Notes: generated from the letters alone by a model not told the origin. A stretch of 32,518 bases of DNA from a virus (IMGVR_UViG_3300030060_005884:1-32518); one strand, 5' to 3'; positions 5,961 through 14,817 are shown, counted from the first letter of the stretch. A program made the numbers and translations.

Positions 5961-6233
5961 ATTATCTTTATCCTTTATTTGGACTTGTTTAATTTTCTCG
6001 CTCAGCCCTACAGCTAACAAAGTACCGATTAAAATACAACCAATTCCACTATAAAGGGCTATTGTGTTTTGCTCGTCCGCTGCCTGGTTTAAAAATTCAA
6101 TTCCCGTATATATTAAGGAACCCCCGCCGCCAAGCTTAAAAATACGTTTTGAGCTCAATTTTTTGTCGTGGTCCTGTAAAAAAGAGGGTATTATTTTTGT
6201 AAGGCCCTCCGTAATTTTTTCAAATTTAATCAT
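5949..6233 (-). CDS. Small membrane protein, possible holin accessory
   Basis: A 94-residue protein with a charged N-terminal half and two hydrophobic segments, near residues 36-49 (LGGGGSLIYTGIEF) and 58-78 (IALYSGIGCILIGTLLAVGL), followed by a Lys/Asp-rich tail. I chose the ATG at 6233 because it overlaps the upstream stop as ATGA; the longer frame from 6359 would lie entirely inside the neighbouring gene. Small membrane proteins directly after an endolysin and another membrane protein are often lysis components, but no family is recognised. Confidence 0.6.
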   Translation of the reverse strand: MIKFEKITEGLTKIIPSFLQDHDKKLSSKRIFKLGGGGSLIYTGIEFLNQAADEQNTIALYSGIGCILIGTLLAVGLSEKIKQVQIKDKDNLKV

Positions 6234-6613
6234 TTTTTTATGTTTAGGCGTTTCTTTATTATTGGCAATATAAGGTTTTCCAAGCATTTTATTAAGTCGT
6301 AGCCTAAAAAGCCGATTATATAATCGTAAGCAAAGGACCAGGCTGCAAATTCGGGGCAATATTTCGGGCCTAAAATTAATAAAAAAATTTCGGGCAAAAC
6401 CAGCAATAAAACAACCGCCGTTAAATAATGGCCCGCCCAGCGTATTATGTGCTTTTGGTCAAAGTATTTTTTAATTTTAAAGCTTTGGCCTTTTACATAC
6501 ATTTTATAAGCTTTATAGCGTAAGACTATAAAAAGCCTAACGGTTGCCGCCAAAATGATTAAAACAAAGTCCCAGGCGCTTACATAATCAAGCGGCGTTA
6601 ATTCCTCAACCAT
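6230..6613 (-). CDS. Multi-span membrane protein, holin candidate
   Basis: A 127-residue protein with hydrophobic segments near residues 15-32, 62-82 and about 95-115, separated by Lys/Arg-rich loops. It overlaps the endolysin gene by 8 bases and the next small membrane gene as ATGA, making a three-gene lysis-like cassette. In such cassettes the multi-span protein usually forms the membrane hole that releases the amidase. Sequence motifs of known holin families are not evident to me, so the name rests on context and topology. Confidence 0.6.
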   Translation of the reverse strand: MVEELTPLDYVSAWDFVLIILAATVRLFIVLRYKAYKMYVKGQSFKIKKYFDQKHIIRWAGHYLTAVVLLLVLPEIFLLILGPKYCPEFAAWSFAYDYIIGFLGYDLIKCLENLILPIIKKRLNIKK

Positions 6614-7211
6614 TACAAAAAGCGTAAATAGTCCGTAAATGTGCTTGAATTACTTTTTTAATTGCCTCGGGGGTTGTCATTTCTTGGGCCTCCTCCAAAT
6701 TATCCATAAAAAAAGACTCGGTTAATATTGCGGGGCAAATGGTATACTTTAAAACATAAAAATTAGCCTCTTTGTCGCTGTCCCCGTCGCTGTAGTCCTT
6801 TCGTCCCCTACGCTCAGGAAATGCCTGGGCCATAAAGTCCATAAAATTACTGGCTGCCTTATCGCTTGCCGTTTCCCCTGGGCTCGTGTAAACCTCGTAA
6901 CCGTGGCCCCCTCCCGCGTTTGCATGGATTGAAACGTAAAGCGTATTTTGTGGCCCCGCCACAGCTGCCAAAGCGTTGGCCCAGTCAACTCTATTTTTTA
7001 AGGGAATATCCTTTTGACTGTTTACGATGTCGTCAAATTTTACCCCCGCACTTGTTAAAGCGTCCTTTAAGCCCTCAACTATAAGCCTGTTATAAACCCC
7101 CTCGTAAATTGTAAAGCCGTCGGGGTGTTTATACATTTTTTTGGGGGCCGTTACATACTGCCCGTTTATAATTCCCCCGTGGCCAGGATCTAATAAAATA
7201 AGTTTTTCCAT
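6606..7211 (-). CDS. N-acetylmuramoyl-L-alanine amidase (Amidase_3), endolysin
   Basis: Cuts the amide bond between muramic acid and the stem peptide of peptidoglycan at the end of infection. The zinc ligands and catalytic residues of Amidase_3 are all visible: His11 in DPGHGG, Glu37 in YEGVYN, His96 in SIHANA and Glu165 in LTESFFMDN. At 201 residues it consists of the catalytic domain only, without a cell-wall-binding repeat or signal peptide, so it should depend on a holin to cross the membrane. The gene starts seven bases after the stop of the upstream appendage gene and leads the lysis cassette. Confidence 0.92.
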   Translation of the reverse strand: MEKLILLDPGHGGIINGQYVTAPKKMYKHPDGFTIYEGVYNRLIVEGLKDALTSAGVKFDDIVNSQKDIPLKNRVDWANALAAVAGPQNTLYVSIHANAGGGHGYEVYTSPGETASDKAASNFMDFMAQAFPERRGRKDYSDGDSDKEANFYVLKYTICPAILTESFFMDNLEEAQEMTTPEAIKKVIQAHLRTIYAFCNG

Positions 7212-7218
7212 TTTCTTT

Positions 7219-7881
7219 TTACATTACTAAAAAAAAGTCGCCGCCGCTTCCTCCTGAGCTTGCCAGCCCTTTTATTTCTGTTCTGTCAAGCGTTAAACTC
7301 CCAAAGGTTGCCGTGGCTCTTAAATTTATAGTGCCCGCACTGTGGCCAGCGTCTGCGCTTATTGCGCCCGTTGCTACCTGTCTATTAACGTTATGAGTTA
7401 CGAAAGTTCTATTTATCCCCGTTGGTATTTGTTGCGTTAATATTTGATTTACCGAAACTGATTGCGTCATTATAAGAGAGTCTTGAGAAACTGTTAAACT
7501 CGAATTATGAGGGGTAGCCGTGCCCCCAGTCCTTAGACTGTTTCCAATTCCCCCTGAGTCCGTAAAGCTGCGGGCGTGCACGCTTATAGGATTCCAGACC
7601 GTACTACTAAAATTTACTCTAAGAGTATTGCTACCAGTTGGCGGGTCAACTAAATAAAATAAAGCCATTCGCTGGGAAAGTCCGCCCCTCACTATACTAT
7701 ATAACTGAGTCATGGCCACGCCGTTATATGTCGCGCCCGTGTAACTTCTAATTTGATTCATAGATAAAAGCACGACTAAAAGCCTGTTATTACCCGCGTT
7801 TTGGTTGTGGCTAAACTGGTAAAAGTTAGCCCCAGGCGTTGGGTTTGCGTTGGTTGTATTTCCTTTCGTGGGTGCTGCCAT
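7219..7881 (-). CDS. Predicted virion appendage protein with jelly-roll-like domain
   Basis: A 220-residue, Ser/Thr/Asn-rich, strand-rich protein. The segment from about residue 30 to 95 (NNRLLVVLLS, then YNGVAMTQLYS, FYLVDPPTGSN and LRVNFS) follows a pattern I recognise from many phage and secreted proteins thought to form carbohydrate-binding beta sandwiches. With its position between tail-fibre genes and the endolysin, it is probably a surface-exposed fibre tip or adhesion protein. The C-terminus is Gly/Ser-rich and hydrophobic (GGSGGDFFLVM). Ligand unknown. Confidence 0.55.
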   Translation of the reverse strand: MAAPTKGNTTNANPTPGANFYQFSHNQNAGNNRLLVVLLSMNQIRSYTGATYNGVAMTQLYSIVRGGLSQRMALFYLVDPPTGSNTLRVNFSSTVWNPISVHARSFTDSGGIGNSLRTGGTATPHNSSLTVSQDSLIMTQSVSVNQILTQQIPTGINRTFVTHNVNRQVATGAISADAGHSAGTINLRATATFGSLTLDRTEIKGLASSGGSGGDFFLVM

Positions 7882-7884
7882 TTT

Positions 7885-8163
7885 TTAAAGGTCGTTTACG
7901 TTGGTAATTTCTACAAGTCCCAAGCCCTCCACGGTGTCCACTTCGGTGCGTGCCTCGTTTACGTGGTCCGTAGTTTCAAAAAAAACGCTTATGCTAACTT
8001 CGCCAAGGTTTAATTTTGTCCTATTCTCGCCCAAAAACTTGCCGAGGGTTGCGTCGAAACCCTCGTTAATTTCATTTTTTACTGCCTCGTCCGTTGTAAA
8101 TCCTACGTCGGTATATTTCAACGAGTCCGCCCCCTCAAGTTCAATTTTGCTTATTATTACCAT
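7885..8163 (-). CDS. Hypothetical protein, 92 residues, acidic
   Basis: An acidic, strand-rich small protein (for example GEVSISVFFETTDHVNEARTEV cut by no motif I know). It lies between the fibre genes and the jelly-roll protein with a spacing of only three or four bases on each side, so it is probably a tail or appendage accessory protein. Function not recognised. Confidence 0.55.
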   Translation of the reverse strand: MVIISKIELEGADSLKYTDVGFTTDEAVKNEINEGFDATLGKFLGENRTKLNLGEVSISVFFETTDHVNEARTEVDTVEGLGLVEITNVNDL

Positions 8164-8167
8164 TTTT

Positions 8168-8539
8168 TTATTCTGTTTCCTCGGTTTCCTCCTCCTGTAC
8201 TAAAGTAACTTTATCCAATTCAAGCCCGAAAGTGTCCGCAATTATTTTCTTTTGATCCTCCTTATAAGTCGCCCAGCTCCACGAGGGTACGCCCTCAACA
8301 CTGTAAGTAAAATTTACTATTCTTTGCCCCTCGTTTTCAGCCTTAAAAAAGTATTTTCCACTTTCGTAAGCCTCAGCGCTTATATAAATATTATACTCGC
8401 AATTTAAAAGCCCTGAGCTTTCAACGCCCGCGCTCGAGGTTGAAATTTTAATAATTGGATTTGTAACCGTCTGCCCAAAATCGGCGCTTATCTCGCCGTC
8501 AATTTTGTAATACTCTTTGTTTTTTATCATTTCTAACAT
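8168..8539 (-). CDS. Hypothetical tail-region protein, 123 residues
   Basis: The protein starts MLEMIKNKEYYKIDGEIS and has strand-rich repeats through residue 90, ending in an acidic stretch of nine Glu/Thr residues (EEETEETE). Either ATG (residue 1 or 4) could be used. It sits directly downstream of the long tail-fibre gene, consistent with a fibre accessory or chaperone, but there is no motif to prove it. Confidence 0.55.
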   Translation of the reverse strand: MLEMIKNKEYYKIDGEISADFGQTVTNPIIKISTSSAGVESSGLLNCEYNIYISAEAYESGKYFFKAENEGQRIVNFTYSVEGVPSWSWATYKEDQKKIIADTFGLELDKVTLVQEEETEETE

Positions 8540-8557
8540 ATTTTAATAATTAATATT

Positions 8558-10276
8558 TTAAGCCTCCTCCTGTACGCTTACGACGTCCCATTTTGTGTCT
8601 GTGCTGTTATATTTACAACCAACGTACAAAAGCTTACTTGCCGTCGTTGTTGTTGGTAAAGTTACCCCTATGGCCCTAAAAATAGCGTTCCAAGTTATAC
8701 CCCTGGCCGTTCCGTCGTCCTTAAATCTGAAAACTAAACTTTGACTTTGCACGGGCGTACCTGTTGGCGCTGCTATTGTCGTAGCTGCGGCCATTGCTGT
8801 TAAAACCCCGTCGCTTTGCTCGTCTGCATTTATTGTAAAAGTTGCCGAGCTTGCCGCCTCCTGTACGCTTGGCAATATAATGGCGTCCTCAATTTTTGCG
8901 GCGTTATATCCTTTTAACTTTCCATTATCTAAAAATTCCCAAGTTTTTGCGGGCGTGCTGTCGTTGTCGTATAAAGCCAAAGTTACGCCCGTTCCTGTCC
9001 CCTCGCCTTTAATTAAAGTTGAGCTTTGCAAGCTTATTTTTTCGGTTGCAATTGCTGAGGTGTTACCTACTATAAATTTATTGGTTGCCAAAGCTCCCGC
9101 CGCTTTTAAAAAGTAGTGCGGTACATTGGCCCCTATTTGTGTATATTGGTCGCTAAATTGGTTTGAAAATTTTATATAAGAATTAGTCCCAGAAAAACCG
9201 CGCATTGTAATGGCTGTTTTTGGCCCCACGTCCATGCCACTGCGAAAATATCCGACGGCGTACGCTGCATTTTCAAAACTGTCCCTATTAATAGAGTGTA
9301 TTTTTGTCCCAAATTTGTCATAATGGTCTACAATCATTCCCCCGACTGGGGTATTATTATAAAAACTTTCTATACGGTCCGAGTTGGCTGTTAGTTTACA
9401 CCTAAAAATTAATTTATGGCTGTTTAGCTCGTGGTTTCTGTCCCCTGTAAGTTGTAAATCTGAGTTACCAAAATTCCCAGCTCCCGCCGCTGTAAGGTTT
9501 CCCCCCGTAACTGTTAACCCCGTTCCAATTCCCAGCTCCTCAGGCTGTCCGTTTGTATTTCCGTACCAAATTTTATTTGCTGTTATGTTTGGCAAGCCCG
9601 CGGCTCGTGCCGTGTTGTAAATTAATATTTCCCCCGTGCTGGCGTGGCTTTTTAAAACTTTAGCTATCCTTTGAACTATTGAACCCCCGCCCGTTGGCCT
9701 CGTGGTTGTAAGTCCTCCCGCTGAGGTTGCTAAATAAAGGTCGTTTCCAACTGTAAAACTGCTTGTATCTATTCCCGTAAGCTTTCCAAAAGTAATAATG
9801 CTTTTACTGCTTGAGGCGTCGAAAGCCTCAGCCGTAAACCCTATTACTGGGGTTGTTCCCGCTGCCGTTGCGTTGGCCTCCTCTACGGTGTGCAAATCAT
9901 TGTTAAAGCCCACTAAGTAAACAGGCTTACCCTTGGCAATAGTCCCAGCGCTGGCCTTTTTTCCGCTTATAATAACGTTTGATTGCTCGGCGAATAGGTC
10001 CCAGTCTGCCGTGTTAAAAGCCCCTGGGGTTGTGTCCTTATTGGCAAAGTATAACGATCCGTTATAATTTACCCCTTGGCTAACTTTGTAAATAACTCCT
10101 GAGTCGTAAGCTTTTAAACCCACGAGGGCGTTATCCGTTGTTTTATTAAAATTACTTTCGGCCAGGTTTTCGGCCATTTCCCGCACGTCCTGGGGGCTTA
10201 TTGCCTGGGTTGTATTGTCGGCCAAAGTTGTGGCCGCTTGGGTTATTAAGTCCGCTTTACTTTTATTTACTGCCAT
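8558..10276 (-). CDS. Tail fibre protein, 572 residues
   Basis: Probable long tail fibre or receptor-binding subunit. The N-terminal 60 residues are helical (TQAISPQDVREMAENLAESNF), a typical attachment segment; the rest is rich in Gly, Ala, Ser and Thr with repeated short strands (about 100-450), as in trimeric beta-structured fibres. The last 90 residues (TINADEQSDGVLTAMAAATT, later WDVVSVQEEA) resemble terminal domains of other Bacteroidetes phage fibres. The gene starts in the shared AAAATTATGG context and follows the gpX-like baseplate gene, where Mu-like and P2-like phages place fibre genes. I cannot predict the receptor. Confidence 0.75.
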   Translation of the reverse strand: MAVNKSKADLITQAATTLADNTTQAISPQDVREMAENLAESNFNKTTDNALVGLKAYDSGVIYKVSQGVNYNGSLYFANKDTTPGAFNTADWDLFAEQSNVIISGKKASAGTIAKGKPVYLVGFNNDLHTVEEANATAAGTTPVIGFTAEAFDASSSKSIITFGKLTGIDTSSFTVGNDLYLATSAGGLTTTRPTGGGSIVQRIAKVLKSHASTGEILIYNTARAAGLPNITANKIWYGNTNGQPEELGIGTGLTVTGGNLTAAGAGNFGNSDLQLTGDRNHELNSHKLIFRCKLTANSDRIESFYNNTPVGGMIVDHYDKFGTKIHSINRDSFENAAYAVGYFRSGMDVGPKTAITMRGFSGTNSYIKFSNQFSDQYTQIGANVPHYFLKAAGALATNKFIVGNTSAIATEKISLQSSTLIKGEGTGTGVTLALYDNDSTPAKTWEFLDNGKLKGYNAAKIEDAIILPSVQEAASSATFTINADEQSDGVLTAMAAATTIAAPTGTPVQSQSLVFRFKDDGTARGITWNAIFRAIGVTLPTTTTASKLLYVGCKYNSTDTKWDVVSVQEEA

Positions 10277-10288
10277 AATTTTATTTTT

Positions 10289-10573
10289 TTAATTAAATCC
10301 TGTAAAATCAAAACCGCTTGTGAAACCGTTACCCTGTAAAGGCGTGGTTATATCTTTGGTCCCTGGTTTTACTGATTCATTAATATAAAAATTTGTTATA
10401 TTATTTCCTTTTTGTTTCGTGTATTTTATAACGGTTCCCGCGGGTATATTGTTAGCCACGTAGCCAAGTGCTGGGTTATCTGTTAGCAATTTAACCATAT
10501 TACTGGTATTTCCATACAATAAGTTTGATAAATCAAAAATATTTTGGTTCTCTATCGTTATATATTCGTCCAT
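10289..10573 (-). CDS. Tail protein X-like (LysM-type baseplate hub component)
   Basis: A 94-residue protein whose middle follows the LysM-like pattern of P2 gpX: an N-terminal NIFDLSNLLYGN, then MVKLLTDNPALG and IPAGTVIKY (residues about 12-52). In phages such proteins join hub and tube and bind peptidoglycan or structure the baseplate. The C-terminal 35 residues are an extra Gly/Thr-rich tail. It starts in the AAAATTATGG context and lies between the gp25-like protein and the tail fibre. Confidence 0.6.
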   Translation of the reverse strand: MDEYITIENQNIFDLSNLLYGNTSNMVKLLTDNPALGYVANNIPAGTVIKYTKQKGNNITNFYINESVKPGTKDITTPLQGNGFTSGFDFTGFN

Positions 10574-10577
10574 AATT

Positions 10578-10898
10578 TTATTTTATTATTCGCTCCCCAG
10601 TTACAAAAACTTGCTTATTTTTTACCGCTATTTTTTGCGCTTTGTAGCCGTCGGCTTTCAATGCAATTTGTATTCTACTTTTAAGCTTTTGCAAATTTCC
10701 CGAGCTGTTAACATATTTCTGAGCCCCCACGCCTAAAGTTGGGTTTTCTTTATACCAGCCAACAAAAGAAAAAATTAAGTCCTTTACGTGCTGCGTGTCG
10801 CTGTCGGCGGCTAAAATGTCGCCTGTTATTGGATCAACAAAAAGCTCGTCCACTCCTGAGGCCGTCGCTGTTAGTTTTATGTCTTTTACGTTAGCCAT
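10578..10898 (-). CDS. Baseplate wedge protein, gp25/GPW (Mu gp46) family
   Basis: Predicted baseplate component related to T4 gp25, which links the inner baseplate to the first sheath disc. Visible marks are DPITGDILAADSDTQHVKDLI (cut here as two parts in the protein, residues 22-42), a central WYKENPTLGVG (53-63), and a basic C-terminus with two strands (KIAVKNKQVFVTG). The 106-residue length fits the family. It overlaps the spike gene by 8 bases in the order expected from Mu (45 then 46). Confidence 0.75.
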   Translation of the reverse strand: MANVKDIKLTATASGVDELFVDPITGDILAADSDTQHVKDLIFSFVGWYKENPTLGVGAQKYVNSSGNLQKLKSRIQIALKADGYKAQKIAVKNKQVFVTGERIIK

Positions 10899-11415
10899 GT
10901 TTTACGTTTTCGTTTTCTAAATCACTCTTTAAAGTCGTTGGCAATATTGGAACCTCAGGGGCTACAGTTGGCGCCGTTGGTATTGGTGGCCCTGGTAAAG
11001 GTATGGACGGCGCTATGTATAAATGCGTATGCGTGTTAAATTTTGTTATCAAGTCGTTAACTTTATTTTCAAGCCTGTTAAACTTATTTACTGCCTCCTC
11101 AACTTTTACAAGTCCGCCCAGGTCGCCCCCTCTTATTTCCACGCTTTCAATTTCTGAGTATAACGAAATAAAAGCCGTATTACGGCTTAAAAACGTGGCA
11201 ATAACCGCCGAGCCAATAACGGGGGTAATTAATAAAGGCGTTTCACTTGCCCCAGCTATTAAACGTACCCCTAATAAATTAGGATCGCCGTTTAATGGCT
11301 CAAGCTCGGCCAAATTATCCGAGTCAATAGAAATTACTTTACAAGGCAAGCTATAAACCTCCTCGCCATTTTTTGCAAGTTGTTTTATTAAGTCGCCTAT
11401 GTTTTGCGTATTCAT
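10891..11415 (-). CDS. Baseplate spike protein, gpV/Mu gp45-like
   Basis: Predicted membrane-piercing spike under the tail tube. The first 90 residues are strand-rich, compatible with the OB fold of gpV/gp45 proteins; about residues 90-120 form a helical or heptad-like link, followed by NTHTHLY, the HxH signature by which spike apices bind iron, and a proline-rich end (PSIPLPGPPIP). Length 174 is within the family range. It overlaps the hub gene by 4 bases (ATGA) and the wedge gene by 8, the conserved hub-spike-wedge order. Confidence 0.75.
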   Translation of the reverse strand: MNTQNIGDLIKQLAKNGEEVYSLPCKVISIDSDNLAELEPLNGDPNLLGVRLIAGASETPLLITPVIGSAVIATFLSRNTAFISLYSEIESVEIRGGDLGGLVKVEEAVNKFNRLENKVNDLITKFNTHTHLYIAPSIPLPGPPIPTAPTVAPEVPILPTTLKSDLENENVKHG

Positions 11416-12443
11416 TCCCCTAATGCTTTTTGTATAAAGTTGCCGTTTGCGTCCTCCACTAAGTCGTAAACTTTTTGTTTTATATAAATTCGTTGTCGTC
11501 CTCCTGTGCTGTAGCCAAAACGAGTAAAAACCCGAGTTACTAAATAAGCGCCCGACTGCTCGGGAATAGTTCTATTAACAAGCTCCACTATGTCGCCGTG
11601 ATTTACCAAAGGGCTTACAAAAGTCGTAAAATTCCCCTCATATCCTGAGTATTTTAATTCGTCCTTTAAGCGGTCGGCCGTGGCTTGTAAATCCGTTAAA
11701 CTATAATTATTAAAATAAAGCGTTCTTGTTTCACCGTCGGCGTCCCCAGCGGTGGCCTCTAAAGTATTATTTTTATTGTCTATACTTTTACAAACGACTT
11801 TTATTTTTCGCTCGCTTTCGTCTATAAATTTGAGGCTGTCCCCGTTTATTAAACTGGTCGTGTTAAACTCAAAACGGTAAACGCTTTGTAATTTCGGGAC
11901 CACGGAAAGGCCAACAAATAAAACGCCATTTCTAAAAAAACTAAAAATACCGTGCTTAGTTCTTAGCTCGTCAAGTATTGCCGCCGTGCTTGCGTTTTTA
12001 ATTCTAAACTGTCCCAAATTTTGCTCCGCCGTTACTTCATAGCTTACGCCCTCAGGAATAATTTTTTTTAATAACTCGCTTAATTTAGGGTTGTCTAAAC
12101 TTAAATTTAACCTGTTCTTTTTTAATTTATATACTTGGTCCTCAACTTCAAATAAAATAGGAAATTTTGTTCTTACGGCTTTAATATAGCCAGTAAAAAA
12201 TTTTGTAATATTTGCATTATAACCAACGGAAACCTCCACGGCGTCGCCAGCTTTAAAAAGGGCGTTTGTGCCTTGGGTAATATTTGGGACGTCCTGGCCG
12301 TCCTGGTCAACGTATCTTATTCGCTTGGGTATTATAATTTTTCCCGAGTCTAAAAGGTTGTCATAGCTTGAGTCAATTGTAACCTCGTTACAAAAGGTAA
12401 AAACTTGCGTGTTTAATTTTATTTCGCTATCAAGCCTTAACAT
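11412..12443 (-). CDS. Baseplate hub protein, gpD/gp27-like (Mu gp44)
   Basis: Predicted trimeric hub that joins the tail tube to the spike. It is strand-rich along its length and contains the hub-typical elements: an early GDAVEVSVGY segment (residues about 67-76), an FTGYIKAV strand, and a C-terminal ADRLKDELKYSGYEGNF helix with the later IYIKQKVYDL strand. The 343-residue length is near that of Mu gp44 and P2 gpD. It lies between the DUF6046-like gene and the spike, with a one-base overlap upstream and ATGA downstream. Confidence 0.75.
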   Translation of the reverse strand: MLRLDSEIKLNTQVFTFCNEVTIDSSYDNLLDSGKIIIPKRIRYVDQDGQDVPNITQGTNALFKAGDAVEVSVGYNANITKFFTGYIKAVRTKFPILFEVEDQVYKLKKNRLNLSLDNPKLSELLKKIIPEGVSYEVTAEQNLGQFRIKNASTAAILDELRTKHGIFSFFRNGVLFVGLSVVPKLQSVYRFEFNTTSLINGDSLKFIDESERKIKVVCKSIDNKNNTLEATAGDADGETRTLYFNNYSLTDLQATADRLKDELKYSGYEGNFTTFVSPLVNHGDIVELVNRTIPEQSGAYLVTRVFTRFGYSTGGRQRIYIKQKVYDLVEDANGNFIQKALGE

Positions 12444-13072
12444 TAATTAATTTCGTTTATTGTTAATTCAATAGGATTGTCACTAATTGCCTTTATTTCA
12501 AAAAGTTGTACGTTTTCCGTGCCCTCAACTTGGGGCAAGCTTACGCTTTGAATAGTTAAATATTGAATATTAAAATTATCATTTAAAAACCTCGAATAAA
12601 TTTTAATCGAGTCGGGGACCTCGCAATATTCCACGAGCTGCAATACTTCCTCCTCGGGGTATCTTTGGCCGCTTTCGTCTACAAGTGCCCCCCTTATTGT
12701 TATTTCGTAGTCGTTTTGTGAAATGTATTCTTTTACTGAGCCATTAACGCCTTGTATGTTTGTTGTAATTATTTGCTTTGTAATTGTAACGTCGCATAAA
12801 ACAGTGTCAATTTTAAACCCTGAGTCGTCGGCGGTGTTTGTAAATAGTTGCCCGTATTCAATAGTTTTATTATTTCGGTCTACGTAAGCGCCAGGGCTAA
12901 ATTCTACATTCATAAAAACAGGCGTGCCAAGGTATGAAACCCCCCTTTGTGTGTCTGCCTCCTCCTCGCCAAAGTCGTAAAGCTTAGTTTTCAAAGCCTG
13001 TAAACCAAAACCCTTTAAAATTAAAGAGGGTTTAACCTTTGGAAATTTACCCGTTAAGTCTTTTACTGCCAT
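12443..13072 (-). CDS. Tail assembly protein, DUF6046-like
   Basis: A 209-residue protein that I associate tentatively with DUF6046, found in Bacteroidetes phages. Recognisable parts are a conserved centre with DSGFKIDTVLCDVTITKQII (about 93-112) and DYEITIRGALVD (about 132-143), and the end PIELTINEIN. It occupies the slot between tape measure and hub that Mu fills with gp43, so it may cap the tape measure, initiate the tube or bind the hub. Start in the shared AAAATTATGG context. Molecular role unproven. Confidence 0.6.
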   Translation of the reverse strand: MAVKDLTGKFPKVKPSLILKGFGLQALKTKLYDFGEEEADTQRGVSYLGTPVFMNVEFSPGAYVDRNNKTIEYGQLFTNTADDSGFKIDTVLCDVTITKQIITTNIQGVNGSVKEYISQNDYEITIRGALVDESGQRYPEEEVLQLVEYCEVPDSIKIYSRFLNDNFNIQYLTIQSVSLPQVEGTENVQLFEIKAISDNPIELTINEIN

Positions 13073-13076
13073 AATT

Positions 13077-14777
13077 TTAAACTCCCGCTATATTGTTAAC
13101 ATTATTAACCGCACTAAATAAAGCCTGGGCCACTTGGTCCTTTATTTGCCCCGTTAAGTCCTCCACGTCCGTGGCGGTAATATTCATATTTTCAATAAGT
13201 TTTCCTATGTCAATATTAATATGAGTAGGGCGCCCGCTTTTTATGCCGTCTACGCTCGTGCTGCTTTGCTTTCCTCCTTTGCCGTCGCCTCCTAAAAATT
13301 TAAACTTGCCAAAGGTTTGAGTTTTACCAGTTAAAGAGGTTTCTTTTTTGTCGCCCATTTCTGGGCCTGAGCCTCCAACGGTTTTAATTTTTCCCATTAA
13401 GGCCTTAATGCCACTTTTTACGCTCAAGTCTTTATCCATTGTTTCAGAAAATGCCTGGGCCGCCGCCGCTCCCGCGCCTTTCATTCGTGCAAAACCTTTG
13501 CTTATTAAATCCGAGTCTAAAGTAAAGGCGCCCCGTAAAATTTCAGCAAGTCCCGCGGCCTCCTCTTTTATAAATGTAAATACAAATTTAATAACTGCAA
13601 ATAAACTTTGGAACGCTATTATTATAGAGTCAACAACAAAAATTAAAACCCTTGTAACTCCTCCGAAAATAGTACCTAAAACTTTACCCCATATTTTTAC
13701 TATTGGGATCATAATTTGAAAATATTTTCCTAAGCCAATTAAAACGGCTCTAAAAAGCTGCCCTAAGGTTACGCCTTCGCCAAAGTCGGGTAACATACTT
13801 TTAAAAGCCTCCCCCATTGCTCTAAATTGTGTGATAAAGGCCTCTTTCATTGGGTTTATAAAATTGTCCATTATCATTTTTTTATGAGCCATTAAAAAAT
13901 TGACAAATTGAACGAAAACGGTCATTACTTTATTAATAACGGGTAATAAAACTTTTCCAAGTTTTAACTTTAATTCTAAAAAGGTGTTATTAAATCTATT
14001 TAACTGGGCTTGAGAGCTGTTTACTGCCTTAGGTAGTGCCGCGCCGAAAGTTTTTTCTAATTCAGCCCCAAAACGTGGTAAAAATTCTTCGGCTCCTATT
14101 TTACCTTGTTGTAACATTTTTTCGAGCTCGCCGCCGCTTACTCCCACGGCTTTGGCTGCCAATTTCATGGCCCCAGGTAAACGCTCGCCAAGTTGTTGGC
14201 GTAATTCCTCGCTTGATACCTTGCCTTTACTCATCATTTGACTAAGGGCCAAAAATACCCCTTTTGAGTTTTCGGCGCTCAAGCCCATGGCTGTAGTGGC
14301 CATTGAAACTTGCTTAAAAATCCTGTTTGTTTTTTCGCCTTGTAACTTAGTACCCAAAGCCGCCGCGCTAAACTGCTTAAACCCCTCGGTACTGCTCAGT
14401 AAATCCGTTCCGAGTTGGTCGGCTGTTTCACGTAAAAAAGCCATGTTTTTGGCTCCCGCCTCGGCTGAGCCGCTGGCAAAGTTAATAGCATTTTCAAGGC
14501 TTTCAAAGTTACGCGCCGCCCGTATTGAGTCGCTGGCAATTGAAAAGGCTTTCAAAGCTGCCGAGGCAATAGCAATGGGGCCCAACAATTTGGTAAACAT
14601 TCCGCCCATGGCTCCCAGGCCTTTACTGGCCCCGCCCATGCTTTTGGTAGTTCTGCCAAGGCCGCCCCTGGTTTTTTTCATTTGCCTATCAAAGCCAATT
14701 GAGTTGGCAACCGCTTTTTTAAGCCCTGGGCTTAGCCTGTCGTTTAACTCAATAGTGTAAATAGCCTTATCGCTCAT
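13077..14777 (-). CDS. Tail tape measure protein
   Basis: Sets tail length and is later ejected with the DNA. Residues about 85-270 form the conserved tape-measure domain seen in many phages (ETADQLGTDLLSS, GLSAENSKGVFLALSQMMSKG, SSEELRQQLGERLPGAMKLAAKAVGV without interruption in the protein). Several hydrophobic segments at about 300-400 may form membrane channels during injection. The Gly/Ser/Lys-rich part near 470-520 is a flexible linker. At 566 residues it predicts a short tail of roughly 80-90 nm by the usual 1.5 angstrom per residue rule. Gene order chaperone, tape measure, then baseplate is standard. Confidence 0.9.
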   Translation of the reverse strand: MSDKAIYTIELNDRLSPGLKKAVANSIGFDRQMKKTRGGLGRTTKSMGGASKGLGAMGGMFTKLLGPIAIASAALKAFSIASDSIRAARNFESLENAINFASGSAEAGAKNMAFLRETADQLGTDLLSSTEGFKQFSAAALGTKLQGEKTNRIFKQVSMATTAMGLSAENSKGVFLALSQMMSKGKVSSEELRQQLGERLPGAMKLAAKAVGVSGGELEKMLQQGKIGAEEFLPRFGAELEKTFGAALPKAVNSSQAQLNRFNNTFLELKLKLGKVLLPVINKVMTVFVQFVNFLMAHKKMIMDNFINPMKEAFITQFRAMGEAFKSMLPDFGEGVTLGQLFRAVLIGLGKYFQIMIPIVKIWGKVLGTIFGGVTRVLIFVVDSIIIAFQSLFAVIKFVFTFIKEEAAGLAEILRGAFTLDSDLISKGFARMKGAGAAAAQAFSETMDKDLSVKSGIKALMGKIKTVGGSGPEMGDKKETSLTGKTQTFGKFKFLGGDGKGGKQSSTSVDGIKSGRPTHINIDIGKLIENMNITATDVEDLTGQIKDQVAQALFSAVNNVNNIAGV

Positions 14778-14793
14778 ATTAGCCTAAATATAT

Positions 14794-14817
14794 AAAAAAA
14801 GAGGCTTAAAAGCCCCT
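14794..14817 (-). terminator. Hairpin with T tract between tail chaperone and tape measure genes
   Basis: On the minus strand an approximately 8-bp stem (14817-14810 with 14807-14800, one G-T pair) is followed by a run of T. It lies three bases after the stop of the frameshifted chaperone and 17 bases before the tape measure ATG, so it may partly end transcription and lower tape measure levels. Confidence 0.6.

Noticed and set aside
6234-6359. N-terminal extension of the membrane protein at 5949-6233
   Set aside because: The extension lies wholly inside the neighbouring gene, is Arg/Leu-rich in the way of shadow frames, and ATGA coupling fixes the start at 6233.
8558-10276. Diversity-generating retroelement target in the tail fibre
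   Set aside because: No reverse transcriptase gene, template repeat or near-identical second copy of the fibre C-terminus is present.
14287-14760. 157-residue plus-strand ORF opposite the tape measure gene
   Set aside because: Shadow of a long Ala/Lys-rich coding region; no start context, no conserved pattern and antisense to a certain gene. The same holds for 11003-11356, 13348-13719 and 19753-20268.
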